A stretch of 33,374 bases of DNA from RUG12395 sp034178705 (lineage in GTDB: Bacteria; Bacillota; Clostridia; Oscillospirales; CAG-272), in assembly GCA_034178705.1 (NCBI GenBank), contig JAXFQY010000103.1:1-33374 (forward strand), read 5' to 3'. Under the pieces are notes generated by a model, which ran no database searches, was not told where the DNA came from, and was given only the letters and a program-made list of their open reading frames with translations. The position numbers and the translations under genes are program-made. Below are positions 31,066-33,374 of this stretch, in pieces. Numbering within the stretch: the first letter of the stretch is position 1; each line of letters opens with the position of its first letter.

Positions 31066-31395
31066 ATGATGAGTCAGTCATCACGGATTGTTGTTACGGT
31101 CGACGGATCGACCCTGACCGTTTCTCCGCGCGGGGAGATCGATCATCACAGCGCACGTTCCCTGCGGGAACGCATCGATAATGAGCTTTATACCAATCGC
31201 CCCTCTTTGTTCGTTCTGGATTTGTCGGGGGTCGATTTTATGGATTCGTCCGGACTCGGACTGCTGCTCGGCAGATATCAGCGGGCGGTTGAAATGGGGT
31301 GCGAAATGAAGCTTACCGGCTGCTCGAAACGGACCAAAAAAATTCTTGAGCTGGCAGGCGCCGACCGGCTTTTCGGGCTTGCTGAAAACGTATAA
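31066..31395 (+). CDS. spoIIAA: Anti-sigma F factor antagonist SpoIIAA
   Basis: A 109-residue STAS-domain protein. In forespores, dephosphorylated SpoIIAA displaces SpoIIAB from sigma F; SpoIIAB inactivates it by phosphorylating a Ser. Seen: RGEIDHHSA (matching the GELDHH of B. subtilis) and VDFMDSSGLGLLLGRY, with Ser61 at the known phosphorylation site. AAAGGA about nine bases upstream serves paired ATGs at 31066 and 31069. It is the first gene of the operon spoIIAA-spoIIAB-sigF, with 13 bases to the next start. Its presence strongly indicates an endospore-forming lineage. The length is normal. Confidence 0.95.
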   Translation: MMSQSSRIVVTVDGSTLTVSPRGEIDHHSARSLRERIDNELYTNRPSLFVLDLSGVDFMDSSGLGLLLGRYQRAVEMGCEMKLTGCSKRTKKILELAGADRLFGLAENV

Positions 31396-31408
31396 CAGGA
31401 GGAAAATC

Positions 31409-31885
31409 ATGAAGGAAACGAAAAAAAGCGCAAAGCCCGGCGCGAAACCGGAAAATGAAATGCGGCTGCGGATTCCCGCCTTTCCGCAGAATGAGGGAGC
31501 GGCACGCGCAGTGGTCGGGGCGTTCGTAGCCAGACTTGACCCGACCGTTGAAGAACTTGCCGATCTGCGCTGCGCGGTTTCGGAGGCGGTTACCAACTGC
31601 GTTGTACATGCCTACGGAGGGATGGGCGGTCCGCTCTACATAACCGTCCGGCAGTGGAGGGGGCGGCGGATTACCGTGGAGATCCGGGATCGCGGCAGAG
31701 GAATCGACGATATCGGTGTCGCCATGCAGCCTGCGTTCACAACGGACGACACAGGGGAACGGAGCGGAATGGGGTTTGCTGTTATGCAAACCTTCTGCGA
31801 TGAGGTGCGGGTAAAATCCACGCCGGGAAAGGGAACATCCGTTACTCTGATCAAGCGCCTCTCCGATCCGCAGGAGGAAATGTGA
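31409..31885 (+). CDS. spoIIAB: Anti-sigma F factor / serine kinase SpoIIAB
   Basis: A 158-residue GHKL-fold protein that binds and holds sigma F and phosphorylates SpoIIAA. The ATP-binding boxes are complete: N box SEAVTNCVVHAYGG (Glu59, Asn63), G1 EIRDRGRGIDD and G2 GERSGMGFAVMQ. Compared with B. subtilis it has about 15 extra, Lys-rich N-terminal residues (KETKKSAKPGAKPE). The start at 31409 is fixed by AGGAGG (31397-31402). An in-frame upstream codon inside spoIIAA has no such site. The stop overlaps the sigF GTG start, so the two are translationally coupled, which would keep the anti-sigma to sigma ratio balanced. Confidence 0.96.
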   Translation: MKETKKSAKPGAKPENEMRLRIPAFPQNEGAARAVVGAFVARLDPTVEELADLRCAVSEAVTNCVVHAYGGMGGPLYITVRQWRGRRITVEIRDRGRGIDDIGVAMQPAFTTDDTGERSGMGFAVMQTFCDEVRVKSTPGKGTSVTLIKRLSDPQEEM

Positions 31886-32619
31886 GCGACGGCGGGCTTA
31901 CCTATGCCGACAATGCGGAGCTGGCGGCGCTGGCGGCCGCGGGAGACTCCGATGCCTGTGCCGCCCTTGTGGAGCTCAATGCCGGGCTGGTTCGCAGCCT
32001 TGCCATGCGCTTTGCAGGACGCGGGGTGGAAACGGAGGATCTCCTGCAGCTTGGAAGCATGGGACTGTTCAAGGCTGCACGTTCCTTTGATCCGAAGAAA
32101 GGCTGCGCGTTCTCCACTTATGCTGTGCCGCTGATTCTCGGCGAAATCAAACGGTATCTGCGCGATAACGGTCAGCTGAAAGTATCGCGGCAGACAAAAC
32201 GCCTCGGCGCTCACCTTCTCCGTGAAGCGGAGCGGACGCTGACTGAAACAGGGAAGGAGGCGCGTCTTTCCGAGCTTGCCGAGCGTTGCGGGATTTCCGA
32301 GGAGGATGCGGCAGACGCGCTTTGTGCCGTTTCCCCGACTGTATCTCTCTCCGAACCTCTGGGAGACAGTGAGGGGGACGGGACACTTGATTCTCTGCTT
32401 TCGACCGGGGAAAACGAAACAGAACGTCTTGTGGAACGGGTTGCGCTGTCTGAGGCAATCAGGAAGCTCCCTCCGGAGTCGAGGCGCCTTCTGGATTTAC
32501 GGTATCGCCGGGAGCTTTCTCAACAAAGGACTGCCGAAATTCTCGGTATTTCTCAGGTAAAGGTTTCCCGAGAAGAAAAGAAAATTCTTGCCGCTCTTCG
32601 GGCGGAGCTTTCCCGATGA
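31882..32619 (+). CDS. sigF: RNA polymerase sigma-F factor (early forespore)
   Basis: A 245-residue sigma-70 family factor without region 1. Region 2 is clear (VETEDLLQLGSMGLFKAA, FDPKKGCAFSTYAVPLILGEIKRYLRD). Region 3 follows (SRQTKRLGAHLL, LSELAERCGISEEDA). Region 4 ends LPPESRRLLDLRYRRELSQQRTAEILGISQVKVSR, the DNA-binding helix-turn-helix for the -35 box. The gene order and the GEIKRYLRD signature identify it as the first forespore sigma. It starts with GTG at 31882, overlapping the spoIIAB stop. AGGAGG at 31872-31877 is only four bases away, a short spacing that suggests coupling. A terminator follows 85 bases after the stop. Confidence 0.95.
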   Translation: MSDGGLTYADNAELAALAAAGDSDACAALVELNAGLVRSLAMRFAGRGVETEDLLQLGSMGLFKAARSFDPKKGCAFSTYAVPLILGEIKRYLRDNGQLKVSRQTKRLGAHLLREAERTLTETGKEARLSELAERCGISEEDAADALCAVSPTVSLSEPLGDSEGDGTLDSLLSTGENETERLVERVALSEAIRKLPPESRRLLDLRYRRELSQQRTAEILGISQVKVSREEKKILAALRAELSR

Positions 32620-32703
32620 ATAGAAAAAACTTGCCTGACAGAGAGAGAATTTCATGCGAAACAGACACGTAAATTCAGACGAAAAACAAGAGAGTTTGTT
32701 CCC

Positions 32704-32746
32704 GCGCCGGGCTTTTCCGTTACCGGAATTCCCGGCGCTTTTTTTT
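32704..32746 (+). terminator. Terminator of the spoIIA operon
   Basis: Outer stem GCGCCGGG / CCCGGCGC and inner stem TTCCG / CGGAA with a 4-base loop, followed by eight T residues (32739-32746). Very strong. Confidence 0.95.
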
Positions 32747-32913
32747 GCGGTCAAAATCAGATATACAACGAACTTTCATGTTATTGATATATCTTTGCAA
32801 CTTTTGGTTACTTGATTATAAACGGCAGTTAAAAATAAATAATTCATAAAACAAGGGGTAAATTGAGCAAAACAAGAGAAAATACGGGAATTATTCAGGA
32901 TAGATTGTTATGG

Positions 32914-32938
32914 AATATGAAAACAGAATTTTCATATT
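32914..32938. repeat. AT-rich perfect inverted repeat, possible operator
   Basis: AATATGAAAA (32914-32923) and TTTTCATATT (32929-32938) with a 5-base spacer. It lies 60 bases upstream of the -35 box of the last gene. The whole stretch 32747-32997 is AT-rich compared with its surroundings, with no gene I can support. Confidence 0.45.
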
Positions 32939-32997
32939 AGAAAGTTATATAATAATCAAATGTTAGCGGAAGTTCATCCGGATCCGGCGGGAAACTC

Positions 32998-33026
32998 TTG
33001 CATTTTGTTGCTTTCTTCGGTATAAT
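32998..33026 (+). promoter_or_regulatory. Promoter of the sce7726-like gene, predicting a leaderless transcript
   Basis: TTGCAT (32998-33003), a 17-base spacer and TATAAT (33021-33026). The start codon at 33033 is where transcription itself would begin, and no ribosome site can be seen. Confidence 0.75.
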
Positions 33027-33032
33027 ACAGCT

Positions 33033-33374
33033 ATGAAACTACATGATTCTGATATCCGCCCGCTGCTGTTTGATTATCTTGACGGAATCTACGGCAAGGT
33101 GCGGACCTATGAAGAACTGATGATCCATGATAGCCGCGCGGATGTTCTTGCAGTTGTTCAGGGGGCGCTGATCGGCTTGGAGATCAAAAGCGACGCGGAT
33201 ACCTACGCGCGGCTTGCTGCACAGGTAAAGGATTACGACCGCTTCTGCGATCTCAATTATCTTGTTGTCGGGTCAAGTCACGCTCAGCATGCGGCTGAGC
33301 ATATACCACAGCACTGGGGACTGCTTGCCGCCGACGGGGAGAAAATAACGGAGCTTCGCGGAGCGCAGGCGAAT
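33033..33374 (+). CDS. sce7726-like PD-(D/E)XK family protein (3' end outside window)
   Basis: The first 114 residues of a protein cut by the window edge. It begins MKLHDSDIRPLLFDYL. SRADVLAV and LIGLEIKSD follow, giving the D...ExK core of the PD-(D/E)XK nuclease fold. Then come DTYARLAAQVKDYDRFCD, YLVVGSSH and IPQHWGLLAAD. This order is that of the sce7726 family (related to MmcB-like proteins), found in genomes and on mobile elements; its function is not established but is suspected to be in DNA processing or defence. The ATG at 33033 is chosen because the family starts with a DIR motif near residue 8. There is no ribosome site, and the -10 box ends six bases before the ATG. It may open an accessory region beyond the window. 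Confidence 0.75.
   Translation, partial: MKLHDSDIRPLLFDYLDGIYGKVRTYEELMIHDSRADVLAVVQGALIGLEIKSDADTYARLAAQVKDYDRFCDLNYLVVGSSHAQHAAEHIPQHWGLLAADGEKITELRGAQAN

Noticed and set aside
32774..32958. Short AT-rich ORFs (MLLIYLCNFW..., MEYENRIFIL...) upstream of the last gene
   Set aside because: Each has fewer than 25 codons, lies in AT-rich DNA, shows no family likeness, and one spans the inverted repeat.

Overview
The window looks like a chromosomal segment of a spore-forming, fibre-degrading Clostridia bacterium (Oscillospiraceae-like). This rests on four things: the Firmicute dnaB-tilS-hpt-ftsH neighbourhood, a complete spoIIAA-spoIIAB-sigF operon, BspA-like leucine-rich-repeat and secreted glycosidase genes, and sigma-A type promoters with strong GGAGG ribosome sites. 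I see no rRNA, tRNA, CRISPR array, insertion sequence or prophage. The lineage is inferred from gene content only.

Layout. (1) 1-6147, plus strand: the 3' end of dnaB, tilS (interrupted by a one-base frameshift in a T8 run), hpt, ftsH, and a large polytopic membrane protein directly after ftsH, closed by a terminator near 6227. (2) 6373-12051, plus strand: a strong promoter drives a mutarotase-like gene, a HAD phosphatase and a 1340-residue membrane-anchored protein with three beta-helix modules and a GH43-like propeller. (3) 12375-14291, minus strand: a TetR regulator, a DUF308/HdeD-like membrane protein and a small protein with four 13-residue aspartate-rich (calcium-type) repeats. (4) 14881-18220, minus strand: a BspA-like LRR lipoprotein and a GH2 glycosidase, each with its own promoter. 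(5) 18614-21550, minus strand: a cysE-cysS-tmk operon behind a perfect TTGACA-N17-TATAAT promoter whose -35 box sits inside an inverted repeat. (6) 21666-24523, minus strand: an AEC-type transporter and a membrane-anchored beta-helix/SGNH hydrolase, separated by two adjacent strong hairpins. (7) 24939-30815, minus strand: a five-gene envelope operon (PIG-L-type deacetylase, GT2-GtrA fusion, phosphodiester glycosidase, unknown one-TM protein, PAP2 phosphatase). (8) 31066-32619, plus strand: spoIIAA-spoIIAB-sigF with a strong terminator. (9) 33033 to the end: the start of a sce7726-like PD-(D/E)XK gene that appears to be transcribed without a leader.

How the parts may work together. The GH43-like protein, the SGNH hydrolase and the PIG-L deacetylase all carry a signal peptide and a C-terminal membrane anchor, and the first two share the same beta-helix opening module. 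They look like a surface-displayed glycan-processing set. The minus-strand envelope operon encodes enzymes expected to make and flip a polyprenyl-phosphate sugar (GT2-GtrA), recycle the lipid carrier (PAP2), and trim or deacetylate hexosamine-containing polymer (phosphodiester glycosidase, PIG-L). The polytopic protein next to ftsH, with an Asp-Asp pair after its first membrane segment, could be a GT-C type partner. This is the best candidate for an undescribed system in the window, but the link between the loci is inference.
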